NCBI GenBank assembly: GCA_018222965.1
Contig: JAAEZH010000023.1
Coordinates: 25,221-89,220 of the forward strand
Direction of reading: 5' to 3'
Source of the DNA: Bacteroidota bacterium
GTDB lineage: Bacteria; Bacteroidota; Bacteroidia; Chitinophagales; Saprospiraceae
Length of the DNA stretch: 64,000 bases
Positions 1-10,614 of the stretch are shown here, piece by piece (positions within the stretch are counted from its first letter, which is position 1; each line of letters opens with the position of its first letter). The position numbers and the translations under genes were made by a program. Below the pieces are notes generated by a model, which was given only the letters and a program-made list of their open reading frames with translations, had not been told where the DNA came from and did not search any database.

Positions 1-368
1 TCGGTGGAAATCCGCTTGCCTGCCACGTAGCCATGACGGCTCTGGAGGTGATCCGGGATGAAAAGCTGGCTCAGAATGCACGCGCATTGGGCAAACGCTT
101 CCGCGCCCGCATGGAAGAACTGGCCAATAAGAGTGATCTGGTTACACTGGTGCGAGGCAAAGGACTGCTCAACGCTATTGTGATCAACGACAGTCCGGAC
201 TCGTCTACCGCCTGGGACATTTGCGTGGGATTGCGGGATAACGGCCTTTTGGCAAAACCGACACATGGCAACATCATTCGTTTTGCGCCGCCACTCGTCA
301 TGAGTGAAACACAGCTCGAAGAATGTTGCGACATCATTGAAAAGACGATACTGGAGTTTAAGAAATAA
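1..368 (+). CDS. rocD: Ornithine aminotransferase, C-terminal part (5' truncated by window edge)
   Basis: The frame is open from base 3 and encodes the last ~122 residues of a class III PLP-dependent aminotransferase. It begins in the GGNPLAC segment that follows the PLP lysine region. It then shows [11 protein letters not shown] and the near-terminal [18 protein letters not shown] block, which are diagnostic of ornithine-oxoacid transaminase within the class III family. The enzyme converts ornithine and 2-oxoglutarate to glutamate semialdehyde and glutamate in the cytoplasm, linking arginine and proline metabolism. An arginine deiminase lies ~55 kb away in the same window. The PLP lysine and N-terminus are outside the window. 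A hairpin terminator follows directly. Acetylornithine aminotransferase is the main alternative. Confidence 0.88.
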   Translation, partial: GGNPLACHVAMTALEVIRDEKLAQNARALGKRFRARMEELANKSDLVTLVRGKGLLNAIVINDSPDSSTAWDICVGLRDNGLLAKPTHGNIIRFAPPLVMSETQLEECCDIIEKTILEFKK

Positions 369-379
369 TGGATAATCGG

Positions 380-412
380 AAAGGCTGCTGCATTTATTGG
401 GGCAGCCTTTTC
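380..412 (+). terminator. Rho-independent terminator after rocD
   Basis: A 9-bp stem AAAGGCTGC / GCAGCCTTT encloses a 13-nt loop and is followed by TT. It starts 11 bases after the rocD stop. The T-tract is short, so it may be leaky. Confidence 0.65.
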
Positions 413-825
413 TGTGTCCGGAGCATAAGGCAGGCTTAGGAATAGGAAGTAAGTAAAACAAAAATCTGCGCCATCCGGGTAATCTGTGATTCTAAACTCA
501 AGAGCAGACAGACACCTCTAAACTCCTGCCTCCATTCGCCGAAAGGCAAAAAACAAGCTGCTGTTGAATACATTAATTTTTCATAAATTCGTCGCAGCGG
601 CTCCGGAAAATTGGAAGAAATCAGACTAACCGAAGTGGAAGATACGTTTGTACCGGAGCACCGCCCTGTCTCTGCATTTCCATAAATTACAGAGCAACTG
701 GATTGAAAAAGAATGGCAAATCATATATAATCGGGGATGAAATCAGTCTTTTGGCAGAATTCTTACCTTCTTTGCCGTATCTTTTCAAGATCCATCAGGT
801 TTGAGTATGTAAACCAAAAAAACTT
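413..825. other. Intergenic region without a recognisable gene
   Basis: About 410 bp with no convincing ORF. Bases 462-490 carry a fragment (AATCTGCGCCATCC followed by a second AATCTG) that resembles a short dispersed repeat I associate with Bacteroidota intergenic DNA. Bases 534-547 hold one copy of the genome-wide TTCGCCGAA palindrome. Near the downstream gene, TATCTTTT at 778-785 is one mismatch from the -7 consensus TAnnTTTG, with TTTG 24 bp further upstream. Confidence 0.5.
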
Positions 826-3800
826 ATGACCATTAAAAAATGCCTGCTGTTTAGTTGGTTTTTATTGAGTGGAACGCTCCTCTTCAGCCAGCAAACAACT
901 GTTTTTACAGAAGCAAATGCCACCTATAAACACGGTCTTGATCTATTCGAGCAGGGCGTGTATGGAAAGGCTCAGGAAGAATTCGACAAGACTATTGACC
1001 TGCTAATTCCGGTCAATGATGCCCGCTATGAGCTCCTTTTGGCTAAAGCCGAATTGGGGTATGCACAGAGCGCCGTCAGATTGGGGCTGCCCGATAGCGA
1101 AAAGCTGATGCTCGAATTCATCCGGAAATATTCGCCTGACCCCATTTCCAATCAGGCCCTGATCGAGCTGGCCAATTTCTACTACAACTCGCGCAAATAC
1201 GAGAAAGCAGTAGAATATCTGTCTATCATTCCAACTTACCAGCTCACCAGCGAACAACGCTCGGAAGTTCGGTTTAAGATGGGATATTCTTTCTTTGTGA
1301 AGAAGAAATTTGCCCAGGCAAAGTCCAACTTCAATCAGGTAAAAGACCTGCAAAACGAATATTACTATCCGACCAATTATTACCTCGGATTGTGCTACTT
1401 CTTTGAAGGCAATTACGACAATGCCGTCAAGCAATTTGAAATCGTTGAAAAATCCCGACGCTACAAATCGCATATTCCCTTCTACATTTCGCAAATCCAC
1501 TTTGCAGAAGGTGAATATCAAAAGCTGATCGATTATGCAGTGCCGGAGATCAACGACAACCGCACCCGCAAGCGGAAGGAATTGCACCAGTTGATTGGAC
1601 AATCCTACTTTGAGCTCGGGCAATACCAGGAGGCACTTCCCTACCTGGAATATTATGCAGAGCGAAGCGGCAAACTCCGGGAGGAGGAATTTTATCAACT
1701 GGGGTACACCCAGTACAAAAATGGCAAATACGAAGCTGCCAGTCGCAACCTCGAGCAACTGGCCAACCAAAACAGCGAATTGGGACAATATGCCATGTAC
1801 TACCTGGGTGATTGTTACCTGAAAGAAGGCAAAAGAACTTATGCGCGCAATGCCTTCGGACAAGCGCAACGCATGAACTACAATGCCAGCATTCGCCAGG
1901 AGGCAAAGATCAATTACGCAAAGCTCTCCTACGAGCTGGGCTATGATACCGAAGCCATTACGGCGCTCCAGTCCTTCAAACCCGGCGACACGCATTACGG
2001 GGAAGCACAGGCACTCATGGGGGACATCTTCCTCAATACCCGCGACTACGAGCGCGCGCTCAATATCATCGAGAATATCACCGATAAAACGCCTCAGATT
2101 CGGGAAGCCTACCAAAAAGTAGCTTACCTGCGCGGGCTGCAATTGTATCGGGCCGGAGATCTGACACAGGCAGCGCAATTGTTCTCCAAATCTAATTCCG
2201 AACCGGTAAACCAGACGATTAAGGCAGCCAGTACATACTGGTTGGGAGACATTGCACACCGCAATAAGAAATACCCGGAAAGCATCCGGTTTATGGATCA
2301 GTTTTTGACCCTGGCCAAAACAGTTAAAGACCTCCCGGATGAGTCCTCTACTTATACGGCCAGCTATACGCAGGGTTACAACTACCTAAAGCAAAAAGAC
2401 TATGCCCGCGCCCTTGGCTTTTTCCAGGACGCCGTAGCCGGTATTGAGCGCAATAAGCCGTTTATTCGGAGTGCCATGGTCAAGGAACAGGTCCTGGGTG
2501 ATGCTACATTACGCGCTGCTGATTGTTTCTTCAAGCGCAACGAGTACAATGATGCTGTGCGTTTTTACAATTCGGCAATCAACAACAATTACTCGGGTTT
2601 CATTTATGCGCTTTACCAAAAAGCCATCATTGAAGGCCTGAGGGGTAAAACAACGGAGAAAATCCTGGCGCTGGAAAGCATCATTGAAGATTATCCGAAC
2701 TCAGAATATGCAGATGATGCCCTTTTTGCCTTAGGGGTTACCTACCAGGAAATTGGTCAGTTGTCTCAGGCAACACAGCCCCTTCGCCAACTGGTACAGG
2801 AATACCGAAACTCCTCCAACCTGATAGTGCAGTCGCTGCTGCGACTCGGATTGATCAGTTTCAATCAGGGTAATTTGCAAACGGCTATTGAGTATTACAA
2901 GCAGATCTTTTCCAACAATCCGGAGGCAATCGAAGCCCGGGATGCGCTGGCAGCTTTGGAAGAAATCTACGTGGATTACCTCAGTGATCCCGACGGTTAC
3001 ACCCGTTTTCTGGAAACCATTCCGGGATATGAGATCGACAATTTTGCCAAAGATTCCCTCAACTTTAAGTCGGCCGAAGCACAGTATGAAATGGCCAATT
3101 ACGAACGGGCAATCCAGGGTTTCACCGACTACATCCGGAAGTTTCCGAATGGAATTAACCTCCTGGCTGCTCATCAGCATCGGGGAGAATCATTCTACGA
3201 GCTGAAGCGCTACGGAGAAGCCCTCGTTGACTTTGAATACGTTGTGGGTCGCGGACAAAGCCGCTACTATCAGAAAGCCCTTCAATTGTCGGCGCTGATT
3301 GCTTACAACTATTCGGAGGACTTTGAAAAAGCCTACGATTACTACAAGAAAATGGAACAGGCGGCGCTGACCGAGGAATCTCGATTTGAAGCCCAGCTTG
3401 GTGCGTTGCAATCTGCTTATCGGATCAACAATACACAGGCCGTGTATGAAATGGCCAACAAAGTGAGCAGCAACCCGAATGCGACACCGGGCCAAAAGGC
3501 CAAGGCCAATTTCTATCTCGGTAAAGTAGCATACGACAATAAGGATTACCAGAGTGCGAAGGTTGCCTTCCAGCAAGTCTCCCTATATGGCGGAGGCCCG
3601 GAAGCAGCAGAGGCCCGTTACTTACTGGCCAATATTGCTTACCTGCGTCGCAACCTCACGGAAGCGGAAGAACTGGCTAATAAAGCCATTCAGGAAAATG
3701 CCGGATACGATGATTGGGTGGCTCGGTCGCTCATTCTGCTCTCTGATGTTTATGCCGATTCCGGAGATCTCTTTAATGCCCGTGCCGTGCTGGAAGCTGT

Positions 3801-3951
3801 ATTGGAAGGATATGAGGGCGATGATCAATCCATCCGCCAGCAGGCACAATCTAAATTGGAAAAACTGAATCAGGCTGCCGCTGCCGGTAGTCGACTGGAT
3901 TCCTCTGATGATTCCGGTGGATTTGAAATGGAAGACGATAGTGGAAACTAA
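826..3951 (+). CDS. Large exported tetratricopeptide-repeat protein
   Basis: A 1041-residue protein with a signal peptide (hydrophobic residues 6-20, cleavage near LLFSQ). Almost all of the rest is TPR units, recognised by repeated Y-x-x-A-x-x-x-F and A-x-Y-x-L-G-x-x-Y patterns from about residue 30 to 1010. The C-terminus is a Ser/Asp-rich tail. It is probably a periplasmic or outer-membrane-associated scaffold. The beta-barrel gene starts 52 bases downstream on the same strand. A long TPR protein next to a TonB-receptor-like barrel is an arrangement I recall from Bacteroidota, which suggests an envelope complex, but no partner or substrate can be named from sequence. A 418-codon antisense ORF inside it is a codon-bias shadow. 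Confidence 0.9.
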   Translation: MTIKKCLLFSWFLLSGTLLFSQQTTVFTEANATYKHGLDLFEQGVYGKAQEEFDKTIDLLIPVNDARYELLLAKAELGYAQSAVRLGLPDSEKLMLEFIRKYSPDPISNQALIELANFYYNSRKYEKAVEYLSIIPTYQLTSEQRSEVRFKMGYSFFVKKKFAQAKSNFNQVKDLQNEYYYPTNYYLGLCYFFEGNYDNAVKQFEIVEKSRRYKSHIPFYISQIHFAEGEYQKLIDYAVPEINDNRTRKRKELHQLIGQSYFELGQYQEALPYLEYYAERSGKLREEEFYQLGYTQYKNGKYEAASRNLEQLANQNSELGQYAMYYLGDCYLKEGKRTYARNAFGQAQRMNYNASIRQEAKINYAKLSYELGYDTEAITALQSFKPGDTHYGEAQALMGDIFLNTRDYERALNIIENITDKTPQIREAYQKVAYLRGLQLYRAGDLTQAAQLFSKSNSEPVNQTIKAASTYWLGDIAHRNKKYPESIRFMDQFLTLAKTVKDLPDESSTYTASYTQGYNYLKQKDYARALGFFQDAVAGIERNKPFIRSAMVKEQVLGDATLRAADCFFKRNEYNDAVRFYNSAINNNYSGFIYALYQKAIIEGLRGKTTEKILALESIIEDYPNSEYADDALFALGVTYQEIGQLSQATQPLRQLVQEYRNSSNLIVQSLLRLGLISFNQGNLQTAIEYYKQIFSNNPEAIEARDALAALEEIYVDYLSDPDGYTRFLETIPGYEIDNFAKDSLNFKSAEAQYEMANYERAIQGFTDYIRKFPNGINLLAAHQHRGESFYELKRYGEALVDFEYVVGRGQSRYYQKALQLSALIAYNYSEDFEKAYDYYKKMEQAALTEESRFEAQLGALQSAYRINNTQAVYEMANKVSSNPNATPGQKAKANFYLGKVAYDNKDYQSAKVAFQQVSLYGGGPEAAEARYLLANIAYLRRNLTEAEELANKAIQENAGYDDWVARSLILLSDVYADSGDLFNARAVLEAVLEGYEGDDQSIRQQAQSKLEKLNQAAAAGSRLDSSDDSGGFEMEDDSGN

Positions 3952-4003
3952 TCATTCGTTCCTGAATCAAAGCCCATTCAACAACAAACAAAAAAGAAAC
4001 GGT

Positions 4004-5644
4004 ATGTCAATCCGCCATATAATATTAAACAGCCTCTTTCTGCTCCTGCTGCCGATCGTCGGCCAGGCACAACCGGACGATCTTCCGGCAGAGGAGGTTA
4101 CGGTACTCAAAAACTTTGAGGCTACCCTGGCTGAATCTGCCAGAATCGAGATTACTCCGGAGCTGCCGCCATTGGATACAGCCAAGGCGCAGCAGAATTA
4201 CACCCTGCCAAACAAATTCCTGCAGGTAGATTATCCGCCACCAAAGATCCGTCCGTTGGCCATGCGTGGCGAACGCACACAGGATCCCTACAACGGTTAT
4301 CTGCGATTGGGAGCCGGCATTCCTACCTCCTTTTACGGAGAAGCAGGCTACCATATTTTTGCCGAAGACCAATTTGATTTTGGCATCGATCTGAAGCATC
4401 ATTCGGCCAATTTTAAAAAGATCGAAAACCAGCGCTTCATGATCAATGACATACAGGGTACCGGTACCTATTATTTTGATCAGGGCTTTGCAGCGAATGC
4501 CCAACTGGGTTATAACACCGATGACGTGCACTATTATGCCTACAATTTCGATGAGGAATTGAAGGACAGCACGATTCAGCGGGACGATGTGCTGCAGCGC
4601 TATTCTACCTTCACTGCCGGGGCCAGCCTGTTTAACGGCGAGCGCAATGTGGGGGATATTAATTACGATGTGGGCTTTGACTTTTACAGTCTCGGCGACA
4701 ATTACATCTCCAACGAGCGCGGTTTTGACTTGCACCTTGGCGGTACCAAATGGATCAATGGCGACCACGCCCTGACCCTTTTGCTTAGCACCGAGTTTAC
4801 CCGTTTTGAGGATACGGCTGTACAGAACCTCAACAACTTTTACCTGCAGCCTTCATTCACCTTCCACGGCGATATCTTTAAAGCAAAAGCAGGTATCAAT
4901 CTGGCTTCCAACAACGATGATTTCATTTTCTTCCCGGATGTAGAGTTGTCTGTCAATATTTTAGGCGGGCAATTGGCGGCTTTCGCCGGATGGAAGGGCG
5001 ATCTGGTAAAAAACAATTTCCAGTCGCTGACTGATTACAACCCCTTTGTAAATCCGCGACTGAACTTGCAAAACTCCGAAGTACAACACTACTACGGAGG
5101 GGTAAAAGGCGATATAAAGGTATTGCAATACTCGGCAACTATTGGCGTGAAGTCTATTGACCAACTCGCCCTGTTTGTGCCGGAAGCATTCCCGCAAAGT
5201 GAAATACGTCGGCGATTTGATGTCGTATACGACACAGCTACCGTCGTAAACTTTGAAGCTTCTGTTACGGTAAATCCGATTAAAAACCTGACCGTGATCG
5301 GTACCTTCAACAACAATGTGTACAACCTCTCTGATGCCAACTTCCCTTACGGCTTACCGGCATACACCTTAAACGGGACCGTGCTTTACACCACTCTGGA
5401 AGACAAGCTCCGCCTGCGTGCCGAGCTCTTCATGGAGAACGGAATCCCTTATATTGGAGAAAATGGTGCCGACGAAAGACTCAACGGCCTTTTTGACCTC
5501 AGCTTTGGCGGCGATTATTTCATCTCCGACAACTTTGGTGTTTTCCTAATGATCAATAACCTGGCAGATAATGAGCGGGAACGCTGGCCTGGTTATCCGA
5601 CTTACGGAATCAATGTATTAGGAGGCATCAATCTGAAGTTTTAA
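4004..5644 (+). CDS. TonB-receptor-like outer-membrane beta-barrel protein
   Basis: The ATG at 4004 is chosen because it directly precedes a clean signal peptide (residues ~4-20, ending VGQAQ). An upstream in-frame ATG at 3908 lies inside the TPR gene. The 546-residue product shows alternating hydrophobic/polar strands with aromatic girdles from ~95 to the end, and terminates in a beta-strand with a final Phe (INLKF), as in outer-membrane barrels. No plug-domain TonB box is obvious, so it may be a passive barrel or a receptor with a reduced plug. It probably forms an operon with the TPR gene, since the gap is 52 bp and a terminator follows. The function is unknown. Confidence 0.85.
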   Translation: MSIRHIILNSLFLLLLPIVGQAQPDDLPAEEVTVLKNFEATLAESARIEITPELPPLDTAKAQQNYTLPNKFLQVDYPPPKIRPLAMRGERTQDPYNGYLRLGAGIPTSFYGEAGYHIFAEDQFDFGIDLKHHSANFKKIENQRFMINDIQGTGTYYFDQGFAANAQLGYNTDDVHYYAYNFDEELKDSTIQRDDVLQRYSTFTAGASLFNGERNVGDINYDVGFDFYSLGDNYISNERGFDLHLGGTKWINGDHALTLLLSTEFTRFEDTAVQNLNNFYLQPSFTFHGDIFKAKAGINLASNNDDFIFFPDVELSVNILGGQLAAFAGWKGDLVKNNFQSLTDYNPFVNPRLNLQNSEVQHYYGGVKGDIKVLQYSATIGVKSIDQLALFVPEAFPQSEIRRRFDVVYDTATVVNFEASVTVNPIKNLTVIGTFNNNVYNLSDANFPYGLPAYTLNGTVLYTTLEDKLRLRAELFMENGIPYIGENGADERLNGLFDLSFGGDYFISDNFGVFLMINNLADNERERWPGYPTYGINVLGGINLKF

Positions 5645-5663
5645 ATAAATTAGGGCTTAAGCT

Positions 5664-5706
5664 AAAATCCCGAATCATCCATACAGGAAGGTTCGGGATT
5701 TTTTTA
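5664..5706 (+). terminator. Rho-independent terminator after the TPR/beta-barrel pair
   Basis: Stem AATCCCGAA / TTCGGGATT (9 bp) with a 17-nt loop, followed by a run of seven T. The TCCCGAA stem recurs in the terminator at the right edge of the window. Confidence 0.85.
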
Positions 5707-5757
5707 ACCCATATTCCTCTATCCTTTGTACATTGAAGAACCAAAATCGTCCAACCA

Positions 5758-5910
5758 ATGATTCCTCCATACCGGCCAGCCTCCATTCCAGCAGAGTCTC
5801 ACTTGCCGGCATTTCCCCTACCCTTGTGGGAAGTTGGTTCAAAGAAAAAGAAAAAGTGCTGTAAGAAATACAAGAAGGGGAAACGGTGTAAAGACTGTCC
5901 TAAAAAGTAA
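5758..5910 (+). CDS. Small Lys/Cys-rich protein (50 residues)
   Basis: ATG at 5758 and TAA at 5908. The first 28 residues are proline-rich and neutral (motif PAFPLPLWEVGS). Residues 29-50 contain 13 Lys, 1 Arg and 4 Cys arranged CC-x8-C-x2-C around a central Tyr (KKKCCKKYKKGKRCKDCPKK). The composition is far from random for this DNA. TATCCTTTG at 5720-5728, one base longer than a -7 box, lies 30 bp upstream, and a strong terminator isolates it from the previous gene. The Cys pattern could bind a metal ion and the basic tail could bind nucleic acid or membranes, but neither is shown. It could also be a chance ORF, although the clean tail argues against that. Confidence 0.55.
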   Translation: MIPPYRPASIPAESHLPAFPLPLWEVGSKKKKKCCKKYKKGKRCKDCPKK

Positions 5911-5975
5911 GATTAACCCTTTAATCCCTGTTTTTTGGTAACTTATACAAGTTTTCACCAATCCTCCCCCACATC

Positions 5976-7004
5976 ATGAGGAAACTAAGTATCCGCATAG
6001 CAAGTTTAGGACTTGGACTATTTATTGGGTTATTGATGGCTGAAATTGTCATTCGAATTGTCGGATTTGGCGGAGCTGCCTTTTCCTACAAAGAAACCAA
6101 ATCATTTGTTGGTCTGGGCAGAGCAGGCATGTATGAAGCTGCAGATCCTGCGGTGGACGGAGTAGCATTTAAGATGAAGCCCAATACTGAGGTTTATAAT
6201 AAAATGTCTACCATATCTACCAATTCCCTTGGTTTCAGAAGTCCGGAGACCCGTATTGAAAAACCAGCAGGTGTTTTCAGGATTTGTGTAGTAGGCGATT
6301 CGTTTACCATGGGCGATGGCGTAGAACAACATGAAACATTCTCTCATATATTTGACTCCCTGCTCAATACCGAAGATGCGCATTCAGAGGTAGAAGTCAT
6401 AAATATGGGAGTCGGCGGCTATAATCTAATCGAATATCAAAACATACTGGAGAAAAGACTTCCTGCTTACAATCCCGATTTGGTAGTCATCGGTTTTTGT
6501 GGACGCAATGATATGAATGTACCGGCCCCCTGGAGATCTGAGGCTGATTACAAACCAAGGGATGTGGAGAATGGTTTCTGGCGGTCTTATCTTGTCTTTT
6601 TCATAAAACAAAAGATCATCGAACCTCGCAGAAGAGGAGAGCCTTATGTGGAGGGGCAAAAAGAATGGGTAAAATCCTCTTTTCAAAATATCGGAGAACA
6701 ATCTAAAACCCTGGACATCCCGGTCTGGGTTTTCTACTTATCTATTGTACACGAACCGGAATACTCCGACTTTGTGGCAGAAGCAGCCCTGGACAATGAC
6801 TTGTATTTCAGCACCACTATAGCTGAGTTTAAGGATAAAAACCCAAATGATTACGCGCTCAATCTTTTTGATGGTCATCCAAAACCGGAGGCGCATGCAA
6901 TGTTTGCCAATCGCTTGTATCAGGATATTACCCAGTCAGGCATCCTGGTAAAGGTGGAAATGCCGGAACCTGAGCCTGCAGTAGCTGAAATGGATACGGA
7001 GTAA
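5976..7004 (+). CDS. SGNH/GDSL-family hydrolase, membrane-anchored
   Basis: 342 residues. Residues ~5-28 form one N-terminal hydrophobic helix, so the protein is probably an inner-membrane-anchored or exported enzyme. The four SGNH blocks are visible: GDSFTMG with nucleophile Ser109 (block I), GVGGYN (block II), GRNDMN with Asn178 (block III) and DGHPKPEAH with Asp299 and His301 (block V). Family members hydrolyse esters such as O-acetyl groups on polysaccharides. It converges on the sxtJ-like gene with only 6 bp between stops. SGNH proteins often sit beside carbamoyltransferase/SxtJ modules, which suggests a shared carbohydrate- or metabolite-modification role. The C-terminal ~20 residues are Glu/Pro-rich. 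The substrate is unknown. Confidence 0.88.
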   Translation: MRKLSIRIASLGLGLFIGLLMAEIVIRIVGFGGAAFSYKETKSFVGLGRAGMYEAADPAVDGVAFKMKPNTEVYNKMSTISTNSLGFRSPETRIEKPAGVFRICVVGDSFTMGDGVEQHETFSHIFDSLLNTEDAHSEVEVINMGVGGYNLIEYQNILEKRLPAYNPDLVVIGFCGRNDMNVPAPWRSEADYKPRDVENGFWRSYLVFFIKQKIIEPRRRGEPYVEGQKEWVKSSFQNIGEQSKTLDIPVWVFYLSIVHEPEYSDFVAEAALDNDLYFSTTIAEFKDKNPNDYALNLFDGHPKPEAHAMFANRLYQDITQSGILVKVEMPEPEPAVAEMDTE

Positions 7005-7010
7005 ACTGCT

Positions 7011-7376
7011 CTACCAGGGATTTTCCATATCCTCTTTAGAATATTGGTGATCCCTTGTTTTAAACAAGCTGTCTTTGCCGCCACGCAGTCCTAGCGGATC
7101 CCTTTTTCCGATACGGGACAACAGAGCTATTGGATATAAGACTACAAAGAAAATGAGTCCCAAAATAATTCGGGAATTCACATAGCCAATTGCTTTCGCC
7201 AGCAGCATCCAGCCCTTTTCAATTAGCCTGGCTAAGGGCTTTATGAATAAGCCCGTTAAACTGACTCCAATTGCCACATACAGCAGCCAGGGAACCTCAA
7301 ACCACCAATACAGGAGCAGGAAGCCTGTGGCAATTCCGAGCATTGTTTCGACCGGATTTTTCTCGGGCTTTTGCAT
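7011..7376 (-). CDS. SxtJ-family membrane protein
   Basis: The start at 7376 (MQKPEKNPVE) is preferred over an upstream in-frame start because it gives the family's usual length of about 120 residues and sits 4 bp after the DUF5989 stop. There are two or three hydrophobic helices (about residues 14-45 and 75-97) and a hydrophilic C-terminus containing KRDPLGLR, which I recognise from SxtJ-like proteins. SxtJ was named from the saxitoxin cluster, where it accompanies an O-carbamoyltransferase. Its function is not established. It is the last gene of the leftward carbamoyltransferase-DUF5989-SxtJ run and ends against the convergent SGNH gene. Confidence 0.8.
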   Translation of the reverse strand: MQKPEKNPVETMLGIATGFLLLYWWFEVPWLLYVAIGVSLTGLFIKPLARLIEKGWMLLAKAIGYVNSRIILGLIFFVVLYPIALLSRIGKRDPLGLRGGKDSLFKTRDHQYSKEDMENPW

Positions 7377-7380
7377 AGTA

Positions 7381-7530
7381 TCAGAATAAGGTATAAATGA
7401 AAGATCCGAAGGCAGAACCTTCTGCAAAAATCAAAAGAAGCGCGACCAATAATAAAACAACGATAGTTGGGATCAACCACCATTTTTTACGAGCCATCAT
7501 AAATTTCCATAGATCCTGAAGAAAGTCCAT
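7381..7530 (-). CDS. DUF5989 family small membrane protein (SxtK-like)
   Basis: 49 residues starting at 7530 (MDFLQDLWKFM). The longer in-frame ORF would begin inside the upstream gene. The sequence has an amphipathic N-terminus, a basic MARKKWW segment, one strongly hydrophobic helix (residues ~19-36) and a short tail with EGSAFGSFIYTLF. This is the pattern I know as DUF5989, found between carbamoyltransferase and sxtJ genes and similar in size to SxtK. It starts 28 bp after the carbamoyltransferase stop. It is probably a small membrane subunit or tether. Its function is unknown. Confidence 0.78.
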   Translation of the reverse strand: MDFLQDLWKFMMARKKWWLIPTIVVLLLVALLLIFAEGSAFGSFIYTLF

Positions 7531-7558
7531 ATCATTCGGTTTTTGATAATAAATATTG

Positions 7559-9418
<1,860 letters not shown>

Positions 9419-9522
9419 GGTGGGGGATGTGGGGTTCATTACTGAAGTTAAGCTATCCCAGACGAAAAAACAAATAAATATTATGAGACAAAAAGCCTAC
9501 ACCCTTGTCTAAAAGCTGCTAC

Positions 9523-10614
9523 CTACAGGTTTTCATAAATCGTCAGGAGCTTCTTTTCTTCTTTCTCCCAATGCCATTCTATGGCCGCTAATTGGCAGTT
9601 CTGAACCCGTTCCAGATAATACTCTTCATCCTGTAGTTTTTCGACAGCGTCTGCAATTAAAGAAGGATCCAAGTTTTCCAGCAGTTCGAAGCAGGCATAT
9701 TCTTCCTGGAGTGCCCGGTACTCCGGAAAATCCATTTGCAGCGATGGCAAGCCGGCCTGCACATAATCAAAAGCTTTATTTGCCAGCGAATAGTAATAGC
9801 TCAAGCCTTTATTTTCGAGTAAATTCAGGCCAATCCAGGCTTTGGGGGTAATTCTCTTTAGGTCTTCGGGCAACACATATCCCAAAAAACACACGCGTTC
9901 TTCCAGTCCGGCTTCTTTTACCTGATTCCGCAGACTGACTGACAGGTCGCCTTCTCCAGCCAGCCAAAGCTTGATCTCCGACGGTAACAACAACATCGCC
10001 TCAATGGTGGCTTCCAATCCACGGCCTTCGTTTAAGGCACCCTGATACAAGAGGATCTTTTCACCTTCCTCCTCCGGGTTGACAGTGCCATCAACCGGCA
10101 GCGGCACATTGCGCACCACGCCAAAAAAAATTCCGTATTGCTTTTCGAAAATTTCTGCCAATCCGGCTCCAACGGTATAACAGGCATCCATCGCCGGGAT
10201 ACACTTGTTGGCTACCCACTCCCAGATTTTTTTGGTTGTGGGCCGATCGACTACTTCCGGCACTTCCGTAAAGTACTCATGCGCATCATAAACCAATTTT
10301 GATTTTTTGAAAAGACCAGCCAGCCTGACCGCCAGGATACTATCCAAATCAATGGCATTTAGAATCTCCGCTTTTCGAAGGAGCAGAAAAAAGAACAGCC
10401 GAAGATTATACTCCAGATAAAACCATTTTCCTTTCTGCAAAATACAGCGAAGCCGTTTTTGATCATATGGCTGATCTCCCAATGGCAGCGAAGCTTTTTT
10501 CTTACGTCCTACCAGCAGCACTTTGTAACCGGCCCGATGCAAACTCCTGCAAATGCGTTGCATCCGTTGGTCGTAATTGAGGTCTGTCGTGACTGTCAGA
10601 ATAATCCGCTTCAT
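9523..10614 (-). CDS. Glycosyltransferase, GT4-type (GT-B fold)
   Basis: 363 residues. The N-terminal Rossmann half has YDQRMQRICRSLHRAGYKV and the YDAHEYFTEVPE motif typical of GT4-like enzymes. The C-terminal half has LYQGALNEGRGLE, LAGEGDL, VCFLGYV and the donor-binding segment LANKAFDYVQAGLP. It transfers a nucleotide-activated sugar to an unknown acceptor in the cytoplasm, probably for a cell-surface glycan. Its ATG overlaps the recQ stop (ATGA), so the two are translationally coupled. A 104-bp gap separates it from the carbamoyltransferase, which may be co-transcribed. Confidence 0.88.
   Translation of the reverse strand: MKRIILTVTTDLNYDQRMQRICRSLHRAGYKVLLVGRKKKASLPLGDQPYDQKRLRCILQKGKWFYLEYNLRLFFFLLLRKAEILNAIDLDSILAVRLAGLFKKSKLVYDAHEYFTEVPEVVDRPTTKKIWEWVANKCIPAMDACYTVGAGLAEIFEKQYGIFFGVVRNVPLPVDGTVNPEEEGEKILLYQGALNEGRGLEATIEAMLLLPSEIKLWLAGEGDLSVSLRNQVKEAGLEERVCFLGYVLPEDLKRITPKAWIGLNLLENKGLSYYYSLANKAFDYVQAGLPSLQMDFPEYRALQEEYACFELLENLDPSLIADAVEKLQDEEYYLERVQNCQLAAIEWHWEKEEKKLLTIYENL

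Noticed and set aside
1003..2259. 418-codon open frame on the minus strand
   Set aside because: It lies fully antisense to the TPR gene, has no domain features, and reads as a codon-usage shadow; the sense protein has a signal peptide and TPR periodicity.
4025..4768. 247-codon antisense open frame within the beta-barrel gene
   Set aside because: Antisense shadow with no recognisable motif and no separate promoter.
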